Counted from the first letter of the stretch, positions 1 through 8,554 are shown. The stretch is DNA of 64,000 nucleotides from an uncultured bacterium (GCA_905216145.1 CAJMST010000001.1:124001-188000); one strand, 5' to 3'. The notes: generated by a model not told the origin, from the sequence alone. Translations and numbers: made by a program.

Positions 1-29
1 ATGCCGGTGATTGCAACTCTCTGTTCCAT
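1..29 (-). CDS. fabF: 3-oxoacyl-ACP synthase II, N-terminal fragment
   Basis: Only the first codons are inside the window. Reading leftwards from an ATG at 29 they give MEQRVAITG, which resembles the start of FabF-type condensing enzymes. An AGGAG ribosome-binding site lies six bases upstream; another ATG directly before it is too close to that site. FabF extends acyl-ACP chains by condensation with malonyl-ACP. Its place after fabG fits the FabK-type operon order of Firmicutes and streptococci. The identification rests on about nine residues plus context. Confidence 0.6.
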
Positions 30-68
30 CATGGTCTCCTCATCCAAGCCGTTCTTCGGCCCTGATTT

Positions 69-842
69 CTACATCGCCATTCCGCCGTCAACGCGTACAA
101 CCTCGCCCGTAATGTAGGAAGCCGCATCGCTCGCCAAAAAGCGCACCACGCCGGCCACTTCCTCGGGGCGCGCCATGCGCTTAAGGGGAATCTGCTCCTC
201 GGTTGCCGCACGAACCTTTTCCGAAAGCTTTGCCGTCATATCTGTCTCGACAAACCCGGGGGCGACCGCGTTCACTCGTACACCGCGGGGCGCAAGCTCG
301 CGCGCCACCGCCTTGGTCAGGCCGATCAGGCCCGCCTTGGAGGCAGCGTAGTTGGCCTGCCCGGCATTGCCCATCAGGCCCACAACCGAGCTCATGTTGA
401 CGACGCAGCCGCCGCGCTGGCGCATAAAGGTCTTGGTGAGCGCGCGCGTCGTGTTAAACGTTCCTTTAAGGTTGACATCGAGCACGCGATCGAAGGCGTC
501 ATCGCCCATGCGCATGAGCAGGCCATCGCGGGTGATGCCAGCGTTGTTGACGAGCGCCCAAATGGAGTCAAAGTCGTTGAGGACCGCTTCCACGCACGCG
601 TTGACGGCAGCGGGGTCGGCCACGTCGCATTGATATGAGCGCGCCGTGGCGCCAGCCGCCTCGCAGGCGTCGCACGTCTCGCGCGCCGCATCGACGCTGC
701 CGGCATAGACGACGGCGATATCGTAGCCATCCTCCGCCAGACCGATAGCGCAGGCGCGGCCGATACCCCGCGAGCCGCCCGTGACCAGTGCCACGCGACG
801 TGAGTCGTTGCGCTCGAGCGCGCCATTGTTCAAGTTGCCCAT
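69..842 (-). CDS. fabG: 3-oxoacyl-ACP reductase FabG
   Basis: Short-chain dehydrogenase/reductase of 257 residues that reduces 3-oxoacyl-ACP to 3-hydroxyacyl-ACP with NADPH in the cytoplasm. Seen in the sequence: the nucleotide-binding TGGSRGIG near residue 21, NNAGITRDG, the catalytic Ser in NMSSVVG, the YAASK motif (Tyr and Lys), and the C-terminal SYITGEVVRVDGG typical of FabG. The start at 842 is supported by GAAAGGAATGAC just upstream. The N-terminus has about 15 extra residues before the Rossmann strand. The gene sits between fabD and fabF in one minus-strand operon. Confidence 0.95.
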   Translation of the reverse strand: MGNLNNGALERNDSRRVALVTGGSRGIGRACAIGLAEDGYDIAVVYAGSVDAARETCDACEAAGATARSYQCDVADPAAVNACVEAVLNDFDSIWALVNNAGITRDGLLMRMGDDAFDRVLDVNLKGTFNTTRALTKTFMRQRGGCVVNMSSVVGLMGNAGQANYAASKAGLIGLTKAVARELAPRGVRVNAVAPGFVETDMTAKLSEKVRAATEEQIPLKRMARPEEVAGVVRFLASDAASYITGEVVRVDGGMAM

Positions 843-872
843 GTCATTCCTTTCGGGTTACAGCCCTGTGGA

Positions 873-1799
873 CTATGCGAGCTCGTCGGCAATAGCTGCG
901 ACCTGCTCGGCCGTCTCGCACGAATACACACGAACGTCGCTCAGCGTACGCTTGACCAGGCCGGACAGCGTTTTGCCGGGGCCGACCTCAATAAATGTGT
1001 CGATGCCTTGATCCTGCAGAGCATGCAGCGTATCGACCCAGCGTACGGCATGGCTCACCTGATTGGCCAAGACATCCGATGCCGTCTGGGGATCCGCCGG
1101 ATAGGGCGCCGCTGTCATATTTGCCAAAACAGGAATGAGCAACGGGGACGGCGCGTGACCGGCCTCAATATATGCGGCAAGGCCACAGGTCGCCTCGGCC
1201 ATATAGGGGCTATGAAATGCACCCGACACCGCGACCTTCATGGCGCGGCCGCCAGCCTCTTTTACTAGGACGTCGAGCTCCTGCAGCGCCTCGGGCGCTC
1301 CGGCCACAACCGTCTGCTGTGGGCTGTTGTAGTTGACTGGCCAGCAGTCCTCGCCGGCCTGTTTTGCCAGGCCCTCGACTTGCGCCGCATCGAGCTTGAT
1401 GACGGCGCGCATGCCGCCCGGATGGCGCTCGGCAGCCGCGGCCATCAGCGCCGCGCGCTCGCACACGAGCTCAAAGCCCGCTCGCGTATCGAACGCCCCC
1501 GCAAAGGTGAGCGTGGCGACCTCGCCCAGCGAGAATCCCGCACAGGCGGCAGGTACCACGCCGCGCTCACGCAGGGCGGCAGCCGCTGCCAGGTCGTGCA
1601 CGAACACGCAAGGCTGCGTGTTCTCGGTCTGCGAGAGCTCCTCCTTGGAGGCGCTCCGGCACTGCTCGCTCGTCCCCGGGCGCACCTCATCGGCAATGGC
1701 GAACACCTCGGCAGCCGCCGGCGATGTCTCGATCAAGTCGACGCCCATCGCGGGGTGCTGGGCACCCTGGCCGGCAAACAAAAACGCTACGCCACCCAT
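873..1799 (-). CDS. fabD: malonyl-CoA:ACP transacylase FabD
   Basis: Transfers malonyl from CoA to ACP, supplying the extender unit. Visible motifs are FLFAGQGAQ at the N-terminus, the nucleophile elbow GFSLGE near residue 90, and SGAFHSPYM with the catalytic His; the C-terminal EVGPGKTLSGL is also typical. The elbow has Phe where GHSLG is usual. I chose the ATG at 1799 rather than an in-frame GTG at 1805 because of spacing from an AAGGG sequence. The start overlaps the end of fabK by 13 bases, which suggests translational coupling. Confidence 0.93.
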   Translation of the reverse strand: MGGVAFLFAGQGAQHPAMGVDLIETSPAAAEVFAIADEVRPGTSEQCRSASKEELSQTENTQPCVFVHDLAAAAALRERGVVPAACAGFSLGEVATLTFAGAFDTRAGFELVCERAALMAAAAERHPGGMRAVIKLDAAQVEGLAKQAGEDCWPVNYNSPQQTVVAGAPEALQELDVLVKEAGGRAMKVAVSGAFHSPYMAEATCGLAAYIEAGHAPSPLLIPVLANMTAAPYPADPQTASDVLANQVSHAVRWVDTLHALQDQGIDTFIEVGPGKTLSGLVKRTLSDVRVYSCETAEQVAAIADELA

Positions 1800-2731
1800 G
1801 CGCACGCACCCTTCAGGACGTGCTCGGCGCCATCGACCAGGTCGTCAACGATTTCGCGTGCGCTCTGGCGCTCGTTGACCATGCCGGCAATCTGTCCACA
1901 CAAAAACGAACCCTCTTCGTAGTTGCCGTCCTTGGCGGCCTTACGCAGCGCACCGGTTCCCATAGCACCGAGCTCCTCGGCACTCGCGCCGGAACCCTCG
2001 CTCTTGGCATAGGCGTTGGTGAAGGGGCTCTTGAGGGCGCGCACTGGATGTCCCGTCGAGCGACCGGTCGCACGCGTCGAAGTGTCGTTGGCCTTCAGGA
2101 CCATCTCTTTGTACTGCTCCGAGACGGTGCACTCGTCTGCGACCAGAAAGCGCGTACCCACTTGCACGCCTTCGGCGCCCAGCATAAAGGCGGCCGCCAC
2201 GCCGCGGCCGTCGGCAATACCGCCGGCGGCCACAACGGGAATGTCGACCGCATCGACGACCTGCGGCACCAGTGCCATCGTCGAGGTCTCGCCAATATGG
2301 CCGCCCGATTCGGTACCCTCGGCAACAACCGCCGTGGCCCCGCGACGCGCCACGAGACGCGCCAGCGCCACCGAGGCAACGACCGGGATGACCTTGATGC
2401 CCGCCTCGTTCCACGCCTTCATGTACTTGGCGGGATTGCCGGCGCCCGTCACGACGACCGGCACTCGCTCGTCAATCACGACCTGCGCGACCTCGTCGGC
2501 AAACGGGCTCATGAGCATGACGTTGACGCCAAAGGGCTTATCCGTCTTGGCGCGCAGCTCATGAATCTGGTCGCGAAGCCAGTTGGCGTCGGCGTTCATG
2601 GCCGCGATGATGCCTAAGCCACCCGCCTCGGACACTGCGGACGCCAGCGAGGCATCGGCAATCCAGGCCATACCGCCCTGGAACACGGGCTTTTCGATGC
2701 CGAGCAGATCGCAGAGAGGAGTCTTGAGCAT
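1787..2731 (-). CDS. fabK: enoyl-ACP reductase II (FMN-dependent) FabK
   Basis: FMN-dependent enoyl-ACP reductase of 314 residues, of the nitronate-monooxygenase/2-nitropropane-dioxygenase fold. Seen: N-terminal KPVFQGGMAWIADASLA, GNPAKYM, EGTESGGHIG, and the flavin-phosphate segment AAGGIADGRG followed by GAEGVQVGTRF, in the order known for FabK. It performs the last reduction of each elongation cycle. FabK enzymes are structurally unrelated to FabI and are known to be insensitive to triclosan. The start is two bases after the acpP stop. Confidence 0.93.
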   Translation of the reverse strand: MLKTPLCDLLGIEKPVFQGGMAWIADASLASAVSEAGGLGIIAAMNADANWLRDQIHELRAKTDKPFGVNVMLMSPFADEVAQVVIDERVPVVVTGAGNPAKYMKAWNEAGIKVIPVVASVALARLVARRGATAVVAEGTESGGHIGETSTMALVPQVVDAVDIPVVAAGGIADGRGVAAAFMLGAEGVQVGTRFLVADECTVSEQYKEMVLKANDTSTRATGRSTGHPVRALKSPFTNAYAKSEGSGASAEELGAMGTGALRKAAKDGNYEEGSFLCGQIAGMVNERQSAREIVDDLVDGAEHVLKGACAWVA

Positions 2732-2733
2732 CT

Positions 2734-2970
2734 CTACTTCTCCAATGCCGCCTCGACCGTATCGGCGAACTCGCCGACCGTCTTGGGGTTCTCCTCGGTA
2801 TCGAGCTGGATGCCAAACTCGTCCTCGACGGCGACGAGGATCTCGACGGTGCCCAGGCTGTCGAGACCAATCTCCTCGAGCGTGGACTCGGGCTTCATCT
2901 CGACATCGTCAAGACCGGCGGTCTCGCGGATAACGTCGCAAACGCGCTCGAAGGTCTTCTGATCTGCCAT
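2734..2970 (-). CDS. acpP: acyl carrier protein
   Basis: Small acidic carrier protein of 78 residues. The phosphopantetheine attachment Ser is in GLDSLGTVEI, the DSL motif, close to residue 38. It carries the growing acyl chain between the Fab enzymes encoded on both sides of it. AAAGGAGAACTACC precedes the ATG. Length and acidity are normal for the family. Confidence 0.97.
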   Translation of the reverse strand: MADQKTFERVCDVIRETAGLDDVEMKPESTLEEIGLDSLGTVEILVAVEDEFGIQLDTEENPKTVGEFADTVEAALEK

Positions 2971-3019
2971 GGTAGTTCTCCTTTGTTTGTGCCCTAGGGG
3001 CGTTTTTTCCTATGTGCAA

Positions 3020-3979
3020 CTACTTCCAACGAAGCAGATAGCCACCTATATCCAGGCCGGCGCCAAATCCAACGAGGGCGATGGTGTCGCCCGCATTCAG
3101 TGCGTCGGTGCGTGCCAGACGGTCAAACGCAAAGGGAATGCAGGCGCTCGAAATGTTGCCGGTCTCGCGCAGCGTTCGAACCACGCGCTCATCTGGCACG
3201 CCGAGGCGCTTGACCGCCTGACTCAGGATTCGTTCGTTAGCCTGATGGAATACAAAATGGTCGATGTCTTCGACCGAAATGCCCGCATCGCCCGCAAGCT
3301 TATGGACCGTGTCGCAGATGGCGTTGACGCCGAACTTGAACACGCGGCGGCCATTCATGGACAGCACGCTCTTGCTATCTGCGGAAGCCTTAAACGGCGA
3401 GGTGCCGACCAGACCGGGAACGTGTAACGTCTCGACGTCGGGCGCCGTCGAAAGCTCAACGGCAAGGGGACTGTCTCCCCCAGCCCCAATCACTGCGGCG
3501 CCTGCCCCATCGCCAAAGAGCACGCAGGTGGCGCGGTCGGTCCAGTCGAGCGCGCGCGTCATCTGCTCAGCAGCAACGATAAGCACGCGCTCGGCACGAC
3601 CGCGCTCGATATAGCCCTCGGCGACATCGAGCGCAAACACGAAGCCGGCACAGGCCGCCGAGACATCGAAGGCAGGGCACGCCGCTCCTAGTCGCTCAGC
3701 AACGGCACACGCCTCAGCGGGAACAAGGTGGTCACCCGTCGTCGTCGAGCAGACGATCAGATCCAGCTGGCTCGCGTCGATTCCGGACACCTGGAGTGCC
3801 CGCTCGCTCGCCGCTACGGCAAGGTCGTCAAGTGACTCGGTGGTACAGACGTGGCGGCTCTTGATACCTGTGCGGGTAAAAATCCACTCATCCGAGGTAT
3901 CGAGGAACTCAGACAGCTCGTCATTGGAAACACTGCGCTCAGGAAGCGCCGAGCCTGTTCCAAGAATCGTGAAACCCAT
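3020..3979 (-). CDS. fabH: 3-oxoacyl-ACP synthase III FabH
   Basis: Starts fatty-acid synthesis by condensing an acyl-CoA primer with malonyl-ACP. The catalytic triad is visible: Cys in VSAACAGFVF, His in FHQANERI and Asn in RETGNISSAC. The start MGFTILGTGSALPERSV at 3979 is preceded by AAAGGAGGCTAGTG; a longer in-frame ORF reaching 4036 would run into the regulatory repeats and has no ribosome-binding site. The resulting 319 residues match the family. It is the first gene of the fab operon. Confidence 0.95.
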   Translation of the reverse strand: MGFTILGTGSALPERSVSNDELSEFLDTSDEWIFTRTGIKSRHVCTTESLDDLAVAASERALQVSGIDASQLDLIVCSTTTGDHLVPAEACAVAERLGAACPAFDVSAACAGFVFALDVAEGYIERGRAERVLIVAAEQMTRALDWTDRATCVLFGDGAGAAVIGAGGDSPLAVELSTAPDVETLHVPGLVGTSPFKASADSKSVLSMNGRRVFKFGVNAICDTVHKLAGDAGISVEDIDHFVFHQANERILSQAVKRLGVPDERVVRTLRETGNISSACIPFAFDRLARTDALNAGDTIALVGFGAGLDIGGYLLRWK

Positions 3980-3995
3980 CACTAGCCTCCTTTGA

Positions 3996-4062
3996 GTTGT
4001 TGACGTGTTTACATCGACCAAGAGAGGATAGCGCATTTTAGTCGTTGTTGACGTGTTAACAT
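3996..4062 (-). promoter_or_regulatory. paired operator-like repeats upstream of the fab operon
   Basis: A 19-base sequence starting GTTGTTGACGTGTT occurs twice, at 3996-4014 and 4044-4062, with one mismatch and a 48-base period. Each copy contains a 16-base imperfect palindrome, TGTTGACGTGTTAACA or its variant (3998-4013, 4046-4061). A -10-like TAAAAT on the minus strand (4035-4040) lies between the copies, so the far copy covers the -35 region and the near copy falls in the 5' leader just before the fabH ribosome-binding site. This is the layout of a repressor site. The divergent birA could share it. The cognate regulator is not in the window. Confidence 0.6.
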
Positions 4063-4155
4063 TAAATTGTCCAAATGCGACAAAGGCTTCACATTGTGTC
4101 TATCTCTCGACACCATTACGCGATTGCCTTATTAACTTAGGAGGTAGCAACCGTT

Positions 4156-4932
4156 ATGGATGCCAAATTAACGATAGTCGACGTAACCGGATCGACCAAC
4201 GATGACCTGCTCGAAGCAGGAAAACAGGGAGCGCCGCACGGCACAGGACTTGCCGCCCGGGCTCAAACAGCAGGACGCGGCCGGCGCGGGCACAAGTGGG
4301 ACTCAACCGTCGGCAACTTATTGCTTTCGATTGTCCTGCGCCCATGCGTTAATCCTGCAAAGTTCTCTGGTCTTGCCGCCGTCAGCGGCCTAGCGGTGCT
4401 TGAAGCACTCGAAAAGAAGGGTCTTGCAAACGAGATTCGCCTTAAATGGCCCAACGACCTTGTCGCGCGAGGACGCAAGCTCGGCGGCATTCTGGTCGAG
4501 GCCGCACGCGATAACGAAGGCAAACCTTTCGCCGTCTGCGGCATTGGCGTCAATGTGAACTATGCGCCCCAAGAGGTGCCCGATGGCGGCCTGCCGGCAA
4601 TCGGTCTCTCGGATCTCAACGAGAGCGTACCTGCCGTCGACATGCTCCTCGATGAGGTCTATCACGCAGTTATAGACGCTGCAGATGCCTGGGCAGAGCG
4701 CCTCAACGCCAAGGAAGAAGATGCCGGTCCGCTCGCGCCCGTCCACGACGAATATATCGCCCACCTCAATTGGATTGGGGAGCACGTTATCGCCCGTTCC
4801 CCTGCCGGCGACGAGCTGGCACGCGGCATCTTTAAAACCGTCGATGGCTTTGGTCGCGCGTGTATCGAAACGGAAGGCGGTTTGCGATCCTTCCATTTTG
4901 AGGAGGCATCGCTGCGTCCCGCGAGCGAATAG
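4156..4932 (+). CDS. birA: biotin--[acetyl-CoA-carboxylase] ligase
   Basis: Activates biotin with ATP and attaches it to the biotin carboxyl carrier protein of acetyl-CoA carboxylase. Seen: GRGRRGHKWDS (biotinyl-AMP loop; His replaces the commoner Arg of GRGRxGR), LKWPNDLV, KLGGILVE and GIGVNVN, then the C-terminal SH3-like domain. At 258 residues there is no N-terminal helix-turn-helix, so this is a class I ligase that should not act as a repressor. AGGAGGTAGCAACCGTT precedes the ATG. Its divergent position next to the fab operon fits a link to malonyl-CoA supply. Confidence 0.93.
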   Translation: MDAKLTIVDVTGSTNDDLLEAGKQGAPHGTGLAARAQTAGRGRRGHKWDSTVGNLLLSIVLRPCVNPAKFSGLAAVSGLAVLEALEKKGLANEIRLKWPNDLVARGRKLGGILVEAARDNEGKPFAVCGIGVNVNYAPQEVPDGGLPAIGLSDLNESVPAVDMLLDEVYHAVIDAADAWAERLNAKEEDAGPLAPVHDEYIAHLNWIGEHVIARSPAGDELARGIFKTVDGFGRACIETEGGLRSFHFEEASLRPASE

Positions 4933-4992
4933 GGCGCCACAGCCAGCCGCTCGGCAGCCTTATCCGGCGGTCCAATCCCATCATGCTAAACA

Positions 4993-5029
4993 AAAGGGCC
5001 CCGCTACCGTAACGGCAGCGGGGCCCTTT
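4993..5029. terminator. bidirectional intrinsic terminator between birA and rpsJ
   Basis: Perfect inverted repeat AAAGGGCCCCGCT / AGCGGGGCCCTTT around an 11-base loop, with A and T tracts at the ends. The two convergent genes birA and rpsJ both end here, so it probably terminates both. Confidence 0.85.
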
Positions 5030-5048
5030 AAGCTATGAGCGATATCGC

Positions 5049-5357
5049 TTAGAGCTTGATGTCGATGTCGACGCCAGCGGGGAGGTCGAGACGCATGAGC
5101 GAATCAACGGTGCCCGAGGTGGGGTCGAGGATGTCGATGAGGCGCTTGTGAGTGCGCATCTCGAACTGCTCACGGGAGTCCTTGTTCACGTGCGGCGAGC
5201 GGATAACCGTGTACAGGTTGCGCTCGGTGGGCAGGGGGACAGGACCGGAAACGCGAGCGCCGGTCTTCTGAGCGGTCTCGACGATGAGCTTCGCGGACTG
5301 ATCGACGACCTCGTGATCATAGCCCTTGAGGCGAATGCGGATCTTCTGGGTAGCCAA
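5049..5357 (-). CDS. rpsJ: 30S ribosomal protein S10
   Basis: Protein of 102 residues (KIRIRLKGYDHEVVD at the N-terminus; RSPHVNKDSREQFEMRTHKR in the middle) found in the head of the 30S subunit and in the NusB antitermination complex. Length and sequence are canonical. It follows fusA at the end of the str operon and is itself followed by a strong terminator, so it is not joined here to rplC and the rest of an S10 operon. Confidence 0.97.
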   Translation of the reverse strand: MATQKIRIRLKGYDHEVVDQSAKLIVETAQKTGARVSGPVPLPTERNLYTVIRSPHVNKDSREQFEMRTHKRLIDILDPTSGTVDSLMRLDLPAGVDIDIKL

Positions 5358-5417
5358 CTTAAACCTCCAAAGAGTGCGAGAGATGTTCTCGCGGATTACG
5401 TAACAGGGAGCTCGAAC

Positions 5418-7517
5418 TTAGGCGTTCTTGCTCATGACCTCGTCCACGATGGACTTGGGCGCGGGCTCATAAGAGTCGAACTGCATCGTGTAGGATGCAC
5501 GGCCCTGGGTCTGGGAGCGAAGGTCGGTAGCGTAACCGAACATCTCGCCCAGCGGCACCTTGGCACGGATGAGCTTGGTGTTCTTGCGATCCTCCATGCC
5601 CTCGATCTTGCCGCGGCGACCGGAGAGGTTGCCCATAACGTCGCCCATGTACTGCTCGGGGGTCTCGACCTCGACAGCCATGATCGGCTCGAGCAGCTGC
5701 GGATCGGACTTCTTGAGGGCGTCCTTGATAGCCATGGAACCGGCGATCTTGAAGGCGGCCTCGGAGGAGTCGACCTCGTGGTAAGAACCGTCGAACAGGG
5801 TGACCTTAACGTCGAGGACCGGGAAGCCGGCGATAACACCGGTGTTCAGGGCCTCCTGGATGCCCTTGTCGATGGACGGGATGTACTCCTTGGGCACGAC
5901 GCCGCCGACGATAGCGTTGACGAACTCGTAGCCGAAGCCCTCCTCCATCTTCTCGAGCTTGATGACGGCATGGCCGTACTGACCGCGACCGCCGGACTGA
6001 CGGACGAACTTGCCCTCAGCCTTCTCGACGTCGTGACCAGCGGTCTCGCGGTAGGCAACCTGGGGCTTACCAACGTTAGCGTCAACCTTGAACTCACGGA
6101 GCAGACGGTCGACGATGATCTCGAGGTGCAGCTCGCCCATGCCGGCGATGATGGTCTGGCCGGTCTCGTGGTTGGTGGACACCTGGAAGGTCGGGTCCTC
6201 CTCGGCGAGCTTGGTCAGAGCCAGGGACATCTTGTCCTGCTCGGCCTTGGTCTTGGGCTCGATGGCAACGTCGATAACGGGCTTAGCGAACTCGATCTTC
6301 TCGAGGACGATCTCCTTGCCCTCGGCGCACAGGGTGTCGCCGGTGGTGGAGTTCTTGAAGCCGACGCAAGCGACGATGTCGCCGGCGGCAGCGTCGTCAC
6401 GGTCGATACGCTCGGCGGCGTTCATCTCGAGGATGCGGCCGAGGCGCTCGCGCTGACCGTTGGAAGCGTTGACAACGTAGGAGCCGGACTCGGCGCGGCC
6501 GGAGTAAACGCGGACGTAGGTGAGCTTACCGACGAACGGGTCGGTCATGATCTTGAAGACCAGGCCGGAGAAGGGCTCGTCGAAGGAAGGATGACGCTGG
6601 ATCTCCTCGCCGGTGTCCGGATCGGTACCGGTGACGGCCTCAACGTCGAGCGGGCTGGGCAGGTAGTCGACGACAGCGTCGAGCAGCTCCTGAACGCCCT
6701 TGTTCTTGTAGGCGGAGCCCACGAAGACGAGGTTGAGCTCGTTGGCCAGAACGCCCTTACGCAGAGCGGCCTTAAGCTCCTCGACGGTGAAGTCCTCCTC
6801 CATGAGGATCTTCTCCATGAGCTCGTCGTCAAAGCTGGCAGCAGCGTCAAGGAGCTCCTCGCGCTTGGTGGCAGCGATGTCGGCGAACTCAGCCGGGATC
6901 TCGTCCATCGGCTCGGGGTAGGTCATACCCTTCTCGTCGGCCTTGAAGTCCCATGCAGTCATGGTGACCAGGTCGATGACGCCCCAGAAGTTGTCCTCGG
7001 CGCCCATCGGGACCTGAGCGGCCACGGCGTTAGCGTCGAGACGATCCTTCATGGTCTCGATAGCGTTGAAGAAGTCAGCGCCCACGCGGTCATACTTATT
7101 GATGAAGGCGATGCGGGGGACGTTGAAGGTAGAAGCCTGACGCCAAACGGTCTCAGACTGGGGCTGAACGCCGGCAACGGCGTCGAAGACGGCGACAGCG
7201 CCATCGAGGACGCGCAGGCAGCGCTCGACCTCGGCGGTGAAGTCAACGTGGCCCGGGGTGTCGATGATCTGGATGCGGTAGTCCTTACCGTCCTTGTTCC
7301 AGAAGCACGTGGTAGCAGCGGAGGTAATGGTTACGCCGCGCTCCTGCTCCTGAACCATCCAGTCCATGGTGGCAGCGCCCTCATGGACCTCACCGATCTT
7401 GTGGGTCTTACCGGTGTAGTAAAGAATACGCTCGGTCGTGGTGGTCTTACCGGCATCGATGTGGGCCATGATGCCGATGTTACGGGTATCGGAAAGCTTG
7501 TACTTAGGCTTAGCCAT
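5418..7517 (-). CDS. fusA: elongation factor G
   Basis: Translational GTPase of 699 residues that drives ribosome translocation and, with RRF, recycling. G-domain motifs: AHIDAGKTTTTER (P-loop), the RGVTITSAA switch I region, DTPGHVDF (G3) and NKYDRVGAD (G4). Domains II-V follow, including SGGRGQYGHA in domain IV. Start is supported by GGTAAGGAACTAAC. It lies between rpsG and rpsJ in the str operon. Confidence 0.98.
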   Translation of the reverse strand: MAKPKYKLSDTRNIGIMAHIDAGKTTTTERILYYTGKTHKIGEVHEGAATMDWMVQEQERGVTITSAATTCFWNKDGKDYRIQIIDTPGHVDFTAEVERCLRVLDGAVAVFDAVAGVQPQSETVWRQASTFNVPRIAFINKYDRVGADFFNAIETMKDRLDANAVAAQVPMGAEDNFWGVIDLVTMTAWDFKADEKGMTYPEPMDEIPAEFADIAATKREELLDAAASFDDELMEKILMEEDFTVEELKAALRKGVLANELNLVFVGSAYKNKGVQELLDAVVDYLPSPLDVEAVTGTDPDTGEEIQRHPSFDEPFSGLVFKIMTDPFVGKLTYVRVYSGRAESGSYVVNASNGQRERLGRILEMNAAERIDRDDAAAGDIVACVGFKNSTTGDTLCAEGKEIVLEKIEFAKPVIDVAIEPKTKAEQDKMSLALTKLAEEDPTFQVSTNHETGQTIIAGMGELHLEIIVDRLLREFKVDANVGKPQVAYRETAGHDVEKAEGKFVRQSGGRGQYGHAVIKLEKMEEGFGYEFVNAIVGGVVPKEYIPSIDKGIQEALNTGVIAGFPVLDVKVTLFDGSYHEVDSSEAAFKIAGSMAIKDALKKSDPQLLEPIMAVEVETPEQYMGDVMGNLSGRRGKIEGMEDRKNTKLIRAKVPLGEMFGYATDLRSQTQGRASYTMQFDSYEPAPKSIVDEVMSKNA

Positions 7518-7536
7518 GTTAGTTCCTTACCTTAAC

Positions 7537-8010
7537 TTACCAACGATAGTGAGAGAACGCGCGGTTGGCCTCGGCCATCTTGAAGACGTCCTCACGCTTC
7601 TTGACGGAAGCGCCCAGGCCGTTGGAAGCGTCGAGGATCTCGTTGGCGAGACGCTCGGCCATGGTCTTCTCCTTGCGAGCGCGGGAGAAGTTGACGATCC
7701 AGCGGATACCCAGAGCGGTGGAACGACGGGAGTTGACCTCCATCGGGACCTGATAGGTAGCGCCACCGACACGCTTGGGCTTAACCTCGAGCGTGGGCTT
7801 GACGTTGTCCATAGCCTTCTTGAAGGTAGCGAGAGCGTCGCCACCCTCAGACTTCTCGGCAACGATCTCGAAAGCGGTGTAAACGATGCGCTCAGCGGTG
7901 GCCTTCTTGCCGTCAAGAAGGACCTTGTTGATGAGCTGAGTCACCAGGCGGTTGTTGTAAACGGCGTCAGGCTGAACCTCACGACGATTAGCTGCTGCAC
8001 GACGCGGCAT
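7537..8010 (-). CDS. rpsG: 30S ribosomal protein S7
   Basis: Protein of 157 residues (MPRRAAANRREVQPDAVYNN at the N-terminus; SRRSTALGIRWI in the middle) that binds the 3' domain of 16S rRNA. In many bacteria S7 represses its own operon by binding the rpsL-rpsG intercistronic region; the 73-base gap here could serve this but I see no clear mimic. AAGGAGATTTCAC precedes the ATG. Confidence 0.98.
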   Translation of the reverse strand: MPRRAAANRREVQPDAVYNNRLVTQLINKVLLDGKKATAERIVYTAFEIVAEKSEGGDALATFKKAMDNVKPTLEVKPKRVGGATYQVPMEVNSRRSTALGIRWIVNFSRARKEKTMAERLANEILDASNGLGASVKKREDVFKMAEANRAFSHYRW

Positions 8011-8083
8011 GTGAAATCTCCTTAAGTGTCTACCGTGCGGCGCTTAGGCGGCACACGGCGAAAGTATCAAAACGTTATCTGGC

Positions 8084-8461
8084 TTATTTGGCCTTGGGGC
8101 GCTTAGCACCGTACTTGGAACGGGCCTGCATACGGTTCTGGACCGGAGCAGCGTCGTAGGCGCCACGGATGACGTGATAACGGACACCAGGGAGGTCACG
8201 GACACGACCGCCGCGGACGAGCACGATGGAGTGCTCCTGCAGGTTGTGGCCCTCACCCGGGATGTAAGCAGTAACTTCGATGCCGTTGACAAGGCGAACA
8301 CGGGCAACCTTACGAAGAGCCGAGTTCGGCTTCTTGGGGCTCGTGGTGAAGACGCGGGTGCACACGCCGCGCTTCTGGGAGTTGTGCTGCAGAGCAGCGT
8401 TCTTGGACTTCTTGGGCACGGAACGACGGCCCTGGCGAACCAGCTGGTTAATAGTAGGCAA
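8084..8461 (-). CDS. rpsL: 30S ribosomal protein S12, with Arg at position 88
   Basis: Decoding-centre protein of 125 residues, first gene of the str operon. Seen: QKRGVCTRVFTTSPKKPNSA with the normal Lys near 43, and RGGRVRDLPGVRYH, where the residue equivalent to Lys88 (Lys87 without Met) is Arg (codon CGT). Substitution of this Lys by Arg is a known streptomycin-resistance change in other bacteria. The start is TTG at 8461, preceded by AAGGAG at good spacing; no ATG fits. Confidence 0.97.
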   Translation of the reverse strand: MPTINQLVRQGRRSVPKKSKNAALQHNSQKRGVCTRVFTTSPKKPNSALRKVARVRLVNGIEVTAYIPGEGHNLQEHSIVLVRGGRVRDLPGVRYHVIRGAYDAAPVQNRMQARSKYGAKRPKAK

Positions 8462-8554
8462 AGCGTACTCCTTCTCGAATGATTCCAGCTTTCTGTAAAG
8501 TGCAACGGCTTGAATCGAGGGGTCAGCATCCCCCTACGAAACACGCAGTTCGAT

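Noticed and set aside
5148..7535. 795-codon plus-strand ORF opposite fusA
   Set aside because: Antisense shadow of fusA produced by GC-rich third positions; Leu/Val/Gly/Asp-rich product without domain features.
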